Shown here: piece after piece, positions 23,131 through 33,443 of the stretch | Layout of the letters: each line of letters opens with the position of its first letter | Position numbering within the stretch: position 1 is the first letter of the stretch | Assembly (NCBI GenBank): GCA_036497285.1 | Contig: DASXJR010000044.1 | Span: 1 to 64,000, forward strand | Origin: RYN-133 sp036497285 | GTDB taxonomy: Bacteria > Actinomycetota > Actinomycetes > Mycobacteriales > Jatrophihabitantaceae | Direction of reading: 5' to 3' | DNA length: 64,000 nt | Translations under genes and position numbers: made by a program | Notes under the pieces: generated by a model | Seen by the model: the letters and a program-made list of their open reading frames with translations, nothing else | What the model was told of the DNA's origin: nothing | Databases searched by the model: none

Positions 23131-24270
23131 CTACGGTCGGTGCGCGGACAGGTTCGCGCAGCCGCGATCTGAAGACCATTCGGCGTCGATGCGTGCCTTG
23201 GTCGACCCGGTCGCCGGGACCGGGATGCCGCGATCGTCCAGATGCGACGCGGCGAAGTGCGCGTGCACGACCTTGCCGCGGTGGAAGGTCAACGTGAGCA
23301 CGCCGTTGTCGTCCTGGATGTTGCCGAACGACATCCACCACAGATAGTTGCCCAGCCCGTACGCGACGTACGTTCCGTCCGGTGCCCACCCGGCGCCTTG
23401 CAGGACGTGCGCGTGCGTGCCGATCACCGCCGACGCGCCCGCCCGCGCGAGTGCGCCGGCGAGGGTGCTTTGGTCACTCGAAGGGCAGGTCGTGTACTCG
23501 ATGCCCCAGTGCAGATACACGACGACAACCTCGCCCCGGCGCACCGCGGCGTGGACCGCGGTGACCAAGCGATGCTGGTAGGCGTTGGCGACCCCGGGCT
23601 TGCCCGGCCCTGCCGAGAACAGCGGCAACGTCGTCTCGTCCTGCACCTGGTCGGCGGCGAAGATCGCAACCTTCACCCCGTTGAGCGTGGTGCGGTACGG
23701 CGCGAAAGCGGCATCGGCATCCCGACCGATGCCGATGACCGGCAGGTGGTGCGTGCGGATCGCCCGGAACGTGTCGCGCAGGCCGGGCAGCCCGTAGTCG
23801 GCGCCGTGGTTGTTCGCCATCGTCGCCACGTCCACCCCGGCGTCCTTGAGCGCGGTGAGCGCCTCCGGCGGAGCGCGGAAGGTGAACTCCTTGTTCTGCT
23901 GCACGCCGCCATTGGTCACCGCGGTCTCGAGGTTGACCATGGTCAAATCCGCGCGGCGCAGGCCGGGTGCGGCCTGGCCGAACGCCGTCTTGACCTGGCG
24001 CAGCCGGGCCAGGGTGCGGCCGGCGAAGTTGACGTCGCCGGCGAACGAGATCGTGTACACGCCCGGCGGACGGGTCGGGGTGGGCGCGGCGCTCGAAGTG
24101 TGCCGCTTCGGCACGACGGTGCGCACGCCGATCTGTGCCTGACGGGACGTGGGCGCGCTCGCGCCATTGCCCGACGATGTACAGCCCGCCGCCAGGGCGG
24201 CCGCGGCAGTCACCGCGACGAGAGCGATATGCGGTCGGGCGGGCAGGCGCATCGCACTAGCATCGCTCAT
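23131..24270 (-). CDS. CapA-family lipoprotein (metallophosphatase-like)
   Basis: A 379-residue protein with a lipoprotein signal ending in ALAAGC, so it is probably anchored to the outer face of the membrane. The CapA fold (PF09587) is shown by FAGDVNFAGR, MANNHGADYG, VYLHWGIEY and VIGTHAHVLQG, which hold the metal ligands. CapA relatives act in poly-gamma-glutamate or capsule export, but many actinomycete members stand alone with unknown function, as here. The start may be 24270 or the internal ATG at 24252. It is divergent from thrS. Confidence 0.88.
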   Translation of the reverse strand: MSDASAMRLPARPHIALVAVTAAAALAAGCTSSGNGASAPTSRQAQIGVRTVVPKRHTSSAAPTPTRPPGVYTISFAGDVNFAGRTLARLRQVKTAFGQAAPGLRRADLTMVNLETAVTNGGVQQNKEFTFRAPPEALTALKDAGVDVATMANNHGADYGLPGLRDTFRAIRTHHLPVIGIGRDADAAFAPYRTTLNGVKVAIFAADQVQDETTLPLFSAGPGKPGVANAYQHRLVTAVHAAVRRGEVVVVYLHWGIEYTTCPSSDQSTLAGALARAGASAVIGTHAHVLQGAGWAPDGTYVAYGLGNYLWWMSFGNIQDDNGVLTLTFHRGKVVHAHFAASHLDDRGIPVPATGSTKARIDAEWSSDRGCANLSAHRP

Positions 24271-24302
24271 GACTCAACTACCGGTTCGACGAAGGAGCCC
24301 GC

Positions 24303-26318
24303 GTGTCCGCCAGCACCGTCCCGTCCACCCCAGCCCTGCCCATCCGGGTCGCGGGCGGGACGACGGCGGCCGAAGCGCTGCGCGAGGCCGGTGTCGGCCT
24401 GACCGGCCCGGACGGCGCGGTGGTGGTCCGCGACCCGGAGGGCGTGCTCAAGGACCTCGACTGGGCGCCCGAGGTCGACACCGACGTCGAGGCCGTGCCC
24501 GCGTCGTCCCCGGACGGGCTGGCCGTGGTGCGGCACTCGACCGCACACGTGCTGGCCCAGGCCGTCCAGGACCTGTTCCCGGGCACCCTGCTCGGCATTG
24601 GCCCGCCGATCACCGATGGCTTCTACTACGACTTCCTGCCCGCCCGTCCGTTCACCCCGGACGATCTGGCCGCCATCGAGAAGAAGATGAACGAGATCGT
24701 CAAGGCCGGGCAGCGGTTCTCGCGCCGCCCGATCGACGACGACGACGCGCGCAAGGAACTCGCCAACGAGAAGTTCAAGCTGGAACTCATCGGGCTGAAG
24801 TCCTCCGCGAGCGGTGACGAGGCCACCGAGGTCGGTTCGGGCGGACTGACCATGTACGACAACCTCGACGGCAAGTCGGGGGAGCGGATCTGGACCGACC
24901 TGTGCGGCGGGCCGCACGTGCCGACCACCCGGCGCATCCCGGCGTTCAAGCTGACCCGCAGCGCGGCGGCGTACTGGCGCGGCAGCGAGAAGAACCCGCA
25001 GCTGCAGCGCATCTACGGCACCGCCTGGGCCTCACGTGACGATCTCAAGGCGCACCTGACCCGCCTCGAGGAGGCGGCCAAGCGCGACCACCGCAAGCTC
25101 GGCGCCGAGCTCGATCTGTTCAGCTTCCCGGACGAGCTGGGCTCGGGACTCGCCGTGTTCCATCCCAAGGGCGGCATCCTGCGCAAGGCGCTCGAGGACT
25201 ACGTGCGCCAGCGGCACCTCGACGAGGGCTTCGACTTCGTCGCGACCCCGCACATCACCAAGGACGGGCTGTTCCACACCTCGGGACACCTGCCGTACTA
25301 CGCCGACAGCATGTTCCCGCCGATGGAACTCGAAGGCGCCGAGTACCGGCTCAAGGCGATGAACTGCCCGATGCACAACCTGATCTACAAGTCGCGCGGT
25401 CGCTCATATCGTGAACTGCCGCTGCGCCTGTTCGAACTGGGTGCGGTGTACCGCAACGAGCTGTCCGGGGTGGTGCACGGGCTGACCCGGGTGCGTGGGC
25501 TGACCATGGACGACTCGCACACCTATTGCACTCCCGAGCAAGCGCCCGAAGAGATCACCAAGCTGCTCAACTTCCTGCTCGGGCTGCTGCGTGACTTCGG
25601 CCTCGACGACTTCTACCTCGAGCTGTCGACCCGCGACGACTCCAAGCCGGACAAGTTCATCGGCTCGGACGACGAGTGGGCGATCGCGACCAAGGTGCTG
25701 CAGGACGCGGCGGAGAGTTCCGGTCTCGAACTCGTCCCCGATCCGGGCGGTGCCGCGTACTACGGTCCGAAGATCTCGGTCCAGGCGCGCGACGCGATCG
25801 GGCGCACCTGGCAGATGTCGACCGTCCAGTACGACTTCAACCAGCCGGCCCGCTTCGAGCTCGAGTACCAGGGCACCGACGGAGAGCGGCACCAGCCGGT
25901 GATGATCCACTCGGCGAAGTTCGGCTCGGTCGAGCGGTTCATCGGCGTGCTGACGGAGCACTACGCGGGCGCGTTCCCGGCGTGGCTGTCGCCCGTCCAG
26001 GTCGTCGGGATCCCGGTGACGGACGAGCAGAACGACTACCTTGCCGGCGTTGCCGCGAAGATGACCGCGCGGGGCCTGCGTGCCGAGGTCGACACGTCCG
26101 ACGACCGGATGCCGAAGAAGATCCGCACCGCGCAGAAGGCGAAGGTGCCGTTCATGGTGATCGCCGGGGCCACCGATGCCGAGGCGAACGCGGTGTCGTT
26201 CAGGTACCGCGACGGCTCGCAGCGCAACGGCATCCCGGTCGAGAGGGCCATCGACGAGATCGCCGACTATGTCGCGCGACGGGTGAACACCTCGCCGACT
26301 GCGGAGTTCTATGACTGA
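24303..26318 (+). CDS. thrS: Threonine-tRNA ligase
   Basis: A 671-residue class II synthetase that charges tRNA(Thr). It has the N-terminal TGS and second additional (editing) regions (RHSTAHVLAQAVQ), then the catalytic core with MNCPMHNLIYKSR (zinc cysteine and histidine) and RNELSGVVHGLTRVRGLTMDD. The anticodon-binding domain is at the C-terminus. Length matches actinomycete ThrRS. GTG 24303 is preceded by GAAGGAG. The gene overlaps the HIT gene by 8 nt, an arrangement conserved in actinomycetes. Confidence 0.97.
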   Translation: MSASTVPSTPALPIRVAGGTTAAEALREAGVGLTGPDGAVVVRDPEGVLKDLDWAPEVDTDVEAVPASSPDGLAVVRHSTAHVLAQAVQDLFPGTLLGIGPPITDGFYYDFLPARPFTPDDLAAIEKKMNEIVKAGQRFSRRPIDDDDARKELANEKFKLELIGLKSSASGDEATEVGSGGLTMYDNLDGKSGERIWTDLCGGPHVPTTRRIPAFKLTRSAAAYWRGSEKNPQLQRIYGTAWASRDDLKAHLTRLEEAAKRDHRKLGAELDLFSFPDELGSGLAVFHPKGGILRKALEDYVRQRHLDEGFDFVATPHITKDGLFHTSGHLPYYADSMFPPMELEGAEYRLKAMNCPMHNLIYKSRGRSYRELPLRLFELGAVYRNELSGVVHGLTRVRGLTMDDSHTYCTPEQAPEEITKLLNFLLGLLRDFGLDDFYLELSTRDDSKPDKFIGSDDEWAIATKVLQDAAESSGLELVPDPGGAAYYGPKISVQARDAIGRTWQMSTVQYDFNQPARFELEYQGTDGERHQPVMIHSAKFGSVERFIGVLTEHYAGAFPAWLSPVQVVGIPVTDEQNDYLAGVAAKMTARGLRAEVDTSDDRMPKKIRTAQKAKVPFMVIAGATDAEANAVSFRYRDGSQRNGIPVERAIDEIADYVARRVNTSPTAEFYD

Positions 26319-26868
26319 GTCACCCGGGGAAGACAGCTCCTCCTTCGCCGGTGATCCGGACGGGTTCGGCCGGCTGTGGACGCCGCACCGGATGGCCTAC
26401 ATCAAGGGCCAGGACAAGCCGAGCGGCGACCATGAGCACGACTGTCCGTTCTGTCTCGCCCCGAAGCGGTCCGACGAGGACGGCCTCATCGTCGCGCGCG
26501 GCTCGGTGGTGTACGCGGTGCTGAACCTGTACCCGTACAACTCAGGACACCTGATGGTCGTCCCGTACCGGCACGTGTCCGACTACACCGACCTGGACGA
26601 CGCGGAGACCGCCGAGTTCAGTGAATTCACCAAGCGGGCGGTCGCGGCGCTGCGGGCGGCGATGGCGCCGCACGGGTTCAACATCGGCATGAACCAGGGT
26701 GTGGTGGCCGGTGCCGGAATCGCCGCGCACTTGCACCAGCACGTCGTCCCGCGGTGGGGCGGCGACACCAACTTCATGCCGATCGTCGCCAGCACCCGGG
26801 TGCTGCCCGAACTGCTGGCCGACGCCCGCACCGATATCGCCCGCGCCTGGTCCGGCTTGGCCCCGTAG
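26311..26868 (+). CDS. HIT-family nucleotide hydrolase/transferase
   Basis: A 185-residue histidine-triad protein. The catalytic triad motif is HLHQHV in AAHLHQHVVPRWGGD. An upstream CPFC pair may bind zinc. Relatives such as the mycobacterial AP4A phosphorylase-like protein cleave dinucleoside polyphosphates; the exact substrate here is not known. The start at 26311 overlaps the end of thrS, so translation is coupled. The genomic link of thrS and HIT is typical of actinomycetes and may relate to Ap4A made by synthetases. Confidence 0.92.
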   Translation: MTESPGEDSSSFAGDPDGFGRLWTPHRMAYIKGQDKPSGDHEHDCPFCLAPKRSDEDGLIVARGSVVYAVLNLYPYNSGHLMVVPYRHVSDYTDLDDAETAEFSEFTKRAVAALRAAMAPHGFNIGMNQGVVAGAGIAAHLHQHVVPRWGGDTNFMPIVASTRVLPELLADARTDIARAWSGLAP

Positions 26869-26931
26869 CAGGGTCCGCGCGGGCGTGTCGCCCTGCTCAG
26901 GGGCCAAGACGGGCCAGATAGCGTGGCCGGC

Positions 26932-28008
26932 ATGTCCCTGCATCTGCGCGGTGTGTTCCTGCCGGACGAAACCGAACGCGATGCCTGGCTCATCGACGGG
27001 CAGCTGAGTTTCGACCGTCCATCGGGCGACGCCGACACGATCTCGACCGGTGGCTGGGTACTGCCGGGCCTCGTCGATGCGCACTGCCACGTCGGGCTCT
27101 CGCCGATGGGCCACGAACCCGATCCCGCCGTGCAGGCACGTCAGGGTCGGGTCAACCGGGACGCGGGTGCGCTGCTGTTGCGCGACGCCGGCTCGCCCGT
27201 CGACAACCGGTCGGTGCAGTCGCGCGAGGACCTGCCCCGGCTGATCCGCGCCGGCCGGCACATCGCCCGGCCCAAGCGGTACATCCGTGATCTCGGCATC
27301 GAGGTCGAGCCGGAGGACCTCGTCGCCGAGGTCGAGCGGCAGGCCGCGGCGGGCGACGGCTGGGTCAAGATCGCCGCCGACTGGATCGACCGGTCGATCG
27401 GGGACATTGCGCCGGTGTGGCCGGACGACGTACTCAAGGCAGCGATCGGGCGGGCCCACGAACTCGGCGCACGTGTGGCCGCGCACGTGTTCGGCGAGGA
27501 CGCTCTGCCCGGTCTGATCGCGGCCGGACTCGACTCGATCGAGCACGGCACGGGCCTGACCGACGACTTGATCGAACTGGCCGCCGCGAGCGGGGCAGCC
27601 GTGGTGCCGACACTGATCAACATCGACAACAACCCGTCCATCGCCGCAGCCGCTGAGGCGAAGTTCCCGAGCTACTCCGCGCACATGCGGGCGTTGTTCG
27701 CCACGTCCCGCGACCGGATCCGGCACGCGTGGGAGGCGGGTGTGCCGGTGTACACCGGCACGGACGCGGGCGGCTCGCTGCCTCACGGGCTGATCCGCGA
27801 CGAGATCCGCGCGCTGATCGGGGCAGGGATTCCGCAAGCCGAGGTGATCGCGCAGGCGTCCTGGCGGGCGCGCTCATGGCTCGGGCTACCGGGACTCGAG
27901 GAAGGCGCCTTCGCGGATCTGATCGTGTTCGACACCGACCCGCGGGTCGACCCGTCCGCCCTGTTCGACCCGCAGCGCATCGTTCTGCGAGGCCAGGTCG
28001 TCGCCTGA
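26932..28008 (+). CDS. Metal-dependent amidohydrolase
   Basis: A 358-residue amidohydrolase of the imidazolonepropionase/prolidase-like group. The metal motif DAHCHVG is present near residue 45. Further conserved regions are AHVFGEDALPG (metal histidine), DSIEHGTGLTDD (metal histidine) and YTGTDAGGSLPHG (metal aspartate). It should hydrolyse a C-N bond in a cyclic or acyl amide; substrate unknown. ATG 26932 is preferred over the GTG at 26923. A TTTTGGCGG palindrome follows directly after the stop. The next gene is a GntR regulator that might control it. Confidence 0.88.
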   Translation: MSLHLRGVFLPDETERDAWLIDGQLSFDRPSGDADTISTGGWVLPGLVDAHCHVGLSPMGHEPDPAVQARQGRVNRDAGALLLRDAGSPVDNRSVQSREDLPRLIRAGRHIARPKRYIRDLGIEVEPEDLVAEVERQAAAGDGWVKIAADWIDRSIGDIAPVWPDDVLKAAIGRAHELGARVAAHVFGEDALPGLIAAGLDSIEHGTGLTDDLIELAAASGAAVVPTLINIDNNPSIAAAAEAKFPSYSAHMRALFATSRDRIRHAWEAGVPVYTGTDAGGSLPHGLIRDEIRALIGAGIPQAEVIAQASWRARSWLGLPGLEEGAFADLIVFDTDPRVDPSALFDPQRIVLRGQVVA

Positions 28009-28010
28009 CT

Positions 28011-28056
28011 ACTTTTGGCGGCCAGCCGTCAAATAGCGCGCTACACCGCCAAAAGT
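28011..28056. repeat. TTTTGGCGG palindrome (intergenic repeat family, copy 2)
   Basis: Inverted repeat ACTTTTGGCGG (28011-28021) and CCGCCAAAAGT (28046-28056). It begins 2 nt after the amidohydrolase stop. Its left half matches the element at 4841 over TTTTGGCGGCCAGCC. Confidence 0.7.
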
Positions 28057-28088
28057 GAGTGGTTGACGGCGCCCGATAGCATAGATAC

Positions 28089-28775
28089 ATGATGGATACC
28101 GCTGAGGTGCACGGCCCGCAGCTCAGCGCCGCCGACCGCGTCTACCAGTACGCGAAGGGCGCCATCCTCTCCCGCCGGATCGGTGCGCACGACCTGCTCA
28201 CCGAAGGCGAACTGGCCGACTCGGTCGGCGTGTCCCGCACCCCGGTACGGGAGGCGCTGCTGCGGCTGCAGGCGGAGGGTCTCGTGCGGTTGCTGCCCAA
28301 GCGCGGCGCCCTGATCCTTCCGGTGACCGCCGACGAGGTGTCCGACGTGCTCGAGACCCGACGGCTCGTCGAGACCTTCGCCGTGCGCAAGGCCATCACC
28401 GCGCCGACGTCCACCAGGCTCGTCGGCAGGCTCGAAACACACCTCGAGCGTATGCGGGCCGCCATGCGCGAGCGCGACGCCCGCACCTACGTCGAGGCCG
28501 ACCGCGACTTCCACGAGGCCATCGTCGCGGCCACCGGCAACGAGATCCTCACCTCGCTCTACCGCTCGCTGCGTGACCGGCAGCTGCGCATGGGCGTGGT
28601 CAACCTGCTCGAGGAACGCACCGGCGAACTCGACTCGTCCGGCGTGGCCCGGATGCGCGACAACATCGCCGACCACGAGGCGATCCTCACGGGTATCTCC
28701 ACGCGCGCGATCCGCGCAAGTGAGGCAGCTGTCACAGCCCACCTCGATCGTGCCGACCACCAGCTGCGCCGATAG
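28089..28775 (+). CDS. GntR-family transcription regulator (FCD subfamily)
   Basis: A 228-residue regulator. The N-terminal winged helix includes LTEGELADSVGVSRTPVREA (about residues 36-55). The C-terminal all-helical FCD domain has RRLVETFAVRKA, DRDFHEAIV and DHEAILTGI, with Asp/His residues that usually bind a metal and a carboxylic-acid effector. It probably represses a nearby catabolic or transport gene, the MFS transporter 54 bp downstream or the amidohydrolase upstream. Two adjacent ATG codons (28089, 28092) are possible starts. No strong Shine-Dalgarno is seen. Confidence 0.93.
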   Translation: MMDTAEVHGPQLSAADRVYQYAKGAILSRRIGAHDLLTEGELADSVGVSRTPVREALLRLQAEGLVRLLPKRGALILPVTADEVSDVLETRRLVETFAVRKAITAPTSTRLVGRLETHLERMRAAMRERDARTYVEADRDFHEAIVAATGNEILTSLYRSLRDRQLRMGVVNLLEERTGELDSSGVARMRDNIADHEAILTGISTRAIRASEAAVTAHLDRADHQLRR

Positions 28776-28829
28776 AACACCTGGACCCACTCTTCCATCG
28801 TCCGCACCGAACCTTCAGCGAGCTCCGTC

Positions 28830-30215
28830 ATGACCACGTTCGCCGCAGTGACGACACTGCGGACCACCGCCGCCCGTCCCGCCGTCCGGGGCTGGGTGAT
28901 CGCGGCGACCGTCTACTTCCTGGCTGTCTTCCACCGCAGCTCACTCGGCGTCGCCGGGCTGCTCGCCGAGCAGCGCTTCGGGATCAGCGCTGCGCAGCTC
29001 GGCGCGTTCGTCCTGCTCCAGATCGGCGTCTACGCAGCGATGCAGGTGCCGACCGGCGTGCTCGTCGACCGTTACGGGCCGCGCCGACTGCTCATCGTCG
29101 CCGCCGGGCTGATGGCGTTCGGGCAACTGCTGTTCGCGATCGCTCCGTCGTACCCACTCGCGCTCGTCGCGCGCGGCCTGCTCGGATGCGGCGACGCGAT
29201 GACGTTCATCAGCGTGCTCCGGTACGCGGCCGGCAAGTTCAGCGCCCGCCGCTACCCGGTGCTGCTGGCGATCACCGGCACCGTCGGCACGGTCGGCAAC
29301 CTGCTCGCGACGCTGCCGCTCGAGCAGTTGCTCGAGCACGTCGGCTGGGCACCGAGCTTCCTGGTCGCCGGCAGCTTGTCCGCAGTGACCGGCGCGGTGG
29401 TCTGGGCGCTCCTGGACGACGGCGCGGCCGCGCCGGCCCGGCTGCGTCGCGCGCACGAGGTGCGCGCCGGGATCGTGTCGGTGTCCAAGCGCGTGCACAC
29501 CGCCTGGAGGCTGCCGGGCACCAAGCTAGGGTTCTGGGTGCACTTCTCGAGCATGACGATCGCCACCGCGTTGGGCGTGCTGTGGGGTGAGCCGTACCTG
29601 GTCGACGGCGTCGGCTTCACGCAGTCGCAGGCCGGTGCCGTGCTCATGGCCTGCGTGCTCGTGTCAGGCATCGCCGGTCCGATGGTCGGCTGGTTCATCG
29701 GCGGGCACCCGCACCTGCGCATCACGCTGGTTCTCAGCCAGTGTGCCGCGACGCTCATCGGCTGGCTCTCGGTCGTGTTCGTGTTCGGGGCGAATCCGCC
29801 GCACCTGTTCGTCGCGGTGCTGTTCGCGCTCACGATGACGGGCGGACCGGTGTCGACGGTGGCCTTCGCGGTCGCCCGCGACTACAACTCGTCGCGGATC
29901 ATCGGTACCGCGTCGGGTGTCGTGAACGTCGGCGGTTTCCTCGCGGCGGCGATCGTGTCGATCACGTTCGGCCAACTGTTGACGATGCTCGGCGGGTCAT
30001 CGCCGGAGCACCTGCGCATCGCCCTGCTCGTGCCGATCGCCGTCGAGGCGTTCGGCACTTGGCGGGTGTTCGTTTGGGTGCGTCGACTGCGCGCGATTCT
30101 TGCGAAGCGCCAGCGCGGTGGTGAGGCGGTGCCGGTGCGGGTCAACCGACACTTCTTCTGGGACGCGCACTGGAACCCCCAAAACCGGCCTGACTACGAA
30201 TCCCTTGCCGGTTAG
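28830..30215 (+). CDS. MFS transporter
   Basis: A 461-residue polytopic transporter with about 12 hydrophobic segments. The MFS motif A-type loop reads GVLVDRYGPRR (about residues 76-86). It resembles the sugar-phosphate/organic-anion antiporter-like MFS group. It follows the GntR regulator closely, so substrate-responsive control by that regulator is plausible. The C-terminus is a soluble basic tail with HFFWDAHWNPQNRP. Substrate and direction are unknown. Confidence 0.9.
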   Translation: MTTFAAVTTLRTTAARPAVRGWVIAATVYFLAVFHRSSLGVAGLLAEQRFGISAAQLGAFVLLQIGVYAAMQVPTGVLVDRYGPRRLLIVAAGLMAFGQLLFAIAPSYPLALVARGLLGCGDAMTFISVLRYAAGKFSARRYPVLLAITGTVGTVGNLLATLPLEQLLEHVGWAPSFLVAGSLSAVTGAVVWALLDDGAAAPARLRRAHEVRAGIVSVSKRVHTAWRLPGTKLGFWVHFSSMTIATALGVLWGEPYLVDGVGFTQSQAGAVLMACVLVSGIAGPMVGWFIGGHPHLRITLVLSQCAATLIGWLSVVFVFGANPPHLFVAVLFALTMTGGPVSTVAFAVARDYNSSRIIGTASGVVNVGGFLAAAIVSITFGQLLTMLGGSSPEHLRIALLVPIAVEAFGTWRVFVWVRRLRAILAKRQRGGEAVPVRVNRHFFWDAHWNPQNRPDYESLAG

Positions 30216-30436
30216 GGCATAAACCTCGACCAGAGGTCTGGAAATTGGGTCTTGCACGCGTCTGCAAGGACCGGTAGAAATTGCATCACGCCGCTCGGCG
30301 GGTAACACCGAAGAGCAGCGGGACACGAACAAGAACCGTTGCCAGCTACGGGTTCGCTCGAGGCAGCCGCAGGTGACGATCGCGCGGTAGCGGGGAGAGT
30401 TCGTGTCGGTGCGGGACGTCACGCCTGAACCGATAC
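30216..30436. other. Gene-free region, possible small RNA template
   Basis: This is the first part of the only gap above 300 bp. I see no convincing protein gene. A small palindrome ACCTCgaccaGAGGT (30223-30237) lies just after the MFS stop. The rest is moderately GC-rich and ends at a strong terminator. A 10-bp inverted repeat AATCCCTTGC (30199-30208) and GCAAGGGATT (30484-30493) flanks the whole stretch. It did not match tmRNA, RNase P, SRP or riboswitch motifs that I could recognise by eye. A small RNA read towards the terminator is possible but unproven. Confidence 0.35.
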
Positions 30437-30480
30437 GTGGGCCTCGGCGAACTCATACTTCGCCGAGGCCCACACCTTTT
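30437..30480 (+). terminator. Rho-independent terminator
   Basis: A perfect 15-bp stem GTGGGCCTCGGCGAA (30437-30451) and TTCGCCGAGGCCCAC (30459-30473) with a 7-nt loop, followed by ACCTTTT. It would stop transcription read on the plus strand, either from the MFS gene 220 bp upstream or from an unseen RNA in between. Confidence 0.85.
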
Positions 30481-30553
30481 CTAGCAAGGGATTACCCACA
30501 AAGCGGGTATGCCACGCCGTCGAGGTGGCGCATGCCACGGCCGCGCAGTTACG

Positions 30554-31957
<1,404 letters not shown>

Positions 31958-31979
31958 GTCCCGACCGTACCGAGGTGCG

Positions 31980-32012
31980 AATTACCGGACGGTCGGTGCC
32001 GTCTGGCACAAT
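31980..32012 (+). promoter_or_regulatory. Candidate rpsP operon promoter
   Basis: TTACCG at about 31982 and CACAAT at about 32006 are spaced 18 bp apart, a plausible -35/-10 pair upstream of the rpsP operon. This leaves a leader of about 130 nt before GTG 32145. It is based on motif likeness only. Confidence 0.3.
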
Positions 32013-32144
32013 GCGAGGTTGAGTACCGGGCTGAGCTGGACCCTCTCACCACGCTTTCGCCCAGTCCATCCGGACAGCCCGCAGCGGCGACCCCACACCG
32101 ACGCGCGCCGTCCATCCCGTAGCGAAACTGGAGCACCTTCTCTC

Positions 32145-32609
32145 GTGGCAACAAAGATCAAGCTGATGCGTCTGGGCAAGATGCGTGAGCCGCACTACCG
32201 CATCGTGGTCGCCGACTCCCGCACCAAGCGGGACGGCCGGGCGATCGAGACCATCGGCGAGTACCACCCCAAGAACGACCCGTCCGTCATCAAGGTCGAC
32301 GGTGAGCGCGCCGCCTACTGGCTCGGCGTCGGCGCCCAGCCGACCGAGGCGGTCGCGGCGATCCTCAAGGTCACCGGTGACTGGCAGAAGTTCAAGGGCG
32401 AGCCCGCCCCCGAGCCGATGAAGGTCGCCGAGCCCAAGCAGGACAAGCAGGCGCTGTTCAACGCCGCGCTCGCCGCCGTCTCGGGTGACAGCGGCGCCGA
32501 GGCGACGACCCCGAAGAAGAAGTCGCCGGCCAAGAAGGCTGCTGCCGAGGCGCCCGCCGAGGCCCCGGCCGACGCCACGCCTGCGGACGAGACGCCGGCG
32601 GAGAGCTGA
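32145..32609 (+). CDS. rpsP: 30S ribosomal protein bS16
   Basis: A 154-residue S16 with the conserved core (ATKIKLMRLGKMREPHYRIV, then DGRAIETIGEYHPK) in the first 85 residues. The Ala/Lys/Pro-rich tail (about 115-154) is an actinomycete extension. The start is GTG 32145 with GGAG about 11 nt upstream; the frame is open further upstream but lacks S16 features. It opens the operon rpsP-KH-rimM-trmD, with tight spacing to the KH gene. Confidence 0.97.
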   Translation: MATKIKLMRLGKMREPHYRIVVADSRTKRDGRAIETIGEYHPKNDPSVIKVDGERAAYWLGVGAQPTEAVAAILKVTGDWQKFKGEPAPEPMKVAEPKQDKQALFNAALAAVSGDSGAEATTPKKKSPAKKAAAEAPAEAPADATPADETPAES

Positions 32610-32610
32610 G

Positions 32611-32847
32611 GTGCTCGAGGAAGCCCTCGAGCACCTGGTCCGCGGCATCGTGGACCACCCGGACGACGTGCACGTCGACCTGATCGACAACCGGCGCGGC
32701 AAGCGACTCGAGGTCCGGGTGCATCCCGAAGACCTAGGCCGCGTGATCGGCCGTAACGGTCGTACCGCCAAGGCGCTGCGCCAGGTCGTTCACGGTGTCG
32801 GCGGCAAGGGCATCCGCGTCGACGTCATCGACGTCGACCGGCGCTGA
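32611..32847 (+). CDS. KH-domain RNA-binding protein (YlqC/KhpA family)
   Basis: A 78-residue single KH-domain protein. The GXXG loop is in VIGRNGRTAKAL. It starts at GTG 32611, one base after the rpsP stop. KhpA-type proteins bind RNA and in firmicutes partner with KhpB to affect cell division. In actinomycetes this gene is always found between rpsP and rimM, which suggests a role in ribosome or 16S maturation. Confidence 0.95.
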   Translation: MLEEALEHLVRGIVDHPDDVHVDLIDNRRGKRLEVRVHPEDLGRVIGRNGRTAKALRQVVHGVGGKGIRVDVIDVDRR

Positions 32848-32860
32848 TCCGACGTCCGCC

Positions 32861-33388
32861 ATGGCGGACGACATGCAGGCCCAACTTGTCGCGGTCGGAC
32901 GCATCGGGCGGCCGCACGGCGTTCGTGGCGCGAATTTCGTCGAGCCATGGACCGACGATCCGGACGAGCGGTTCGCGGCGGGCACGGTGCTGGTCACCGA
33001 CCCCGTCGCGGCCGGCCCACTCACGGTGGCGTCGTCGTCCATGTCGGGCGGCAAGCTCGTCGTGCAGTTCGAGGGCGTGGACGACCGCAACGCCGCCGAA
33101 GCGCTGCGCGGCGCGCGGCTGCTGATCGCGTCGGTTGACCGTCCGCAACTGGATGACCCCGACGACTTCTACGACACGGACCTGATCGGTCTCACCGGCC
33201 GGACCACCGACGGTGCCGACCTGGGTCCGGTGATCGATGTGCTGCACGCCGGCGGTTCGGACTACCTCGTGCTCGACCGGGACGGGCGTGAACTGCTCGT
33301 CCCGTTCGTCCACGCGATCGTCCCGAGCATCGACCTCGCCGGGCGCGTGGTCGTGATCGATCCGCCCGAAGGCCTCCTCGAACTATGA
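32861..33388 (+). CDS. rimM: Ribosome maturation factor RimM
   Basis: A 175-residue RimM that helps assemble the 30S head. The N-terminal domain has VGRIGRPHGVRGANFVEPWT and the C-terminal PRC-barrel has DFYDTDLIGL and LVPFVHAIVPSID. ATG 32861 is the likely start; ATG 32873 is an alternative. The stop TGA is the first triplet of a repeated palindromic element that also follows rnhB. Confidence 0.95.
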   Translation: MADDMQAQLVAVGRIGRPHGVRGANFVEPWTDDPDERFAAGTVLVTDPVAAGPLTVASSSMSGGKLVVQFEGVDDRNAAEALRGARLLIASVDRPQLDDPDDFYDTDLIGLTGRTTDGADLGPVIDVLHAGGSDYLVLDRDGRELLVPFVHAIVPSIDLAGRVVVIDPPEGLLEL

Positions 33389-33442
33389 CCACCCCACGAA
33401 ATCGCTCCGCGAAGAACACTCTGCGATTTGGCGGGGGTGCCG
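33386..33442. repeat. TGACCACCCCACGAAAT element, copy 1 (rimM-trmD junction)
   Basis: The element starts with the rimM stop codon and runs to the trmD start. It contains an imperfect inverted repeat CCCCACGAAATCGC (33392-33405) against GCGATTTGGCGGGG (33423-33436). The first 17 bases match the rnhB-DUF2469 junction at 36916. It may supply the trmD ribosome-binding region (GGCGGGGG). Confidence 0.7.
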
Positions 33443-33443
33443 G

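Noticed and set aside
30216..30480. tmRNA, RNase P RNA, SRP RNA or a known riboswitch
   Set aside because: None of the conserved cores of these RNAs could be found by reading the sequence.
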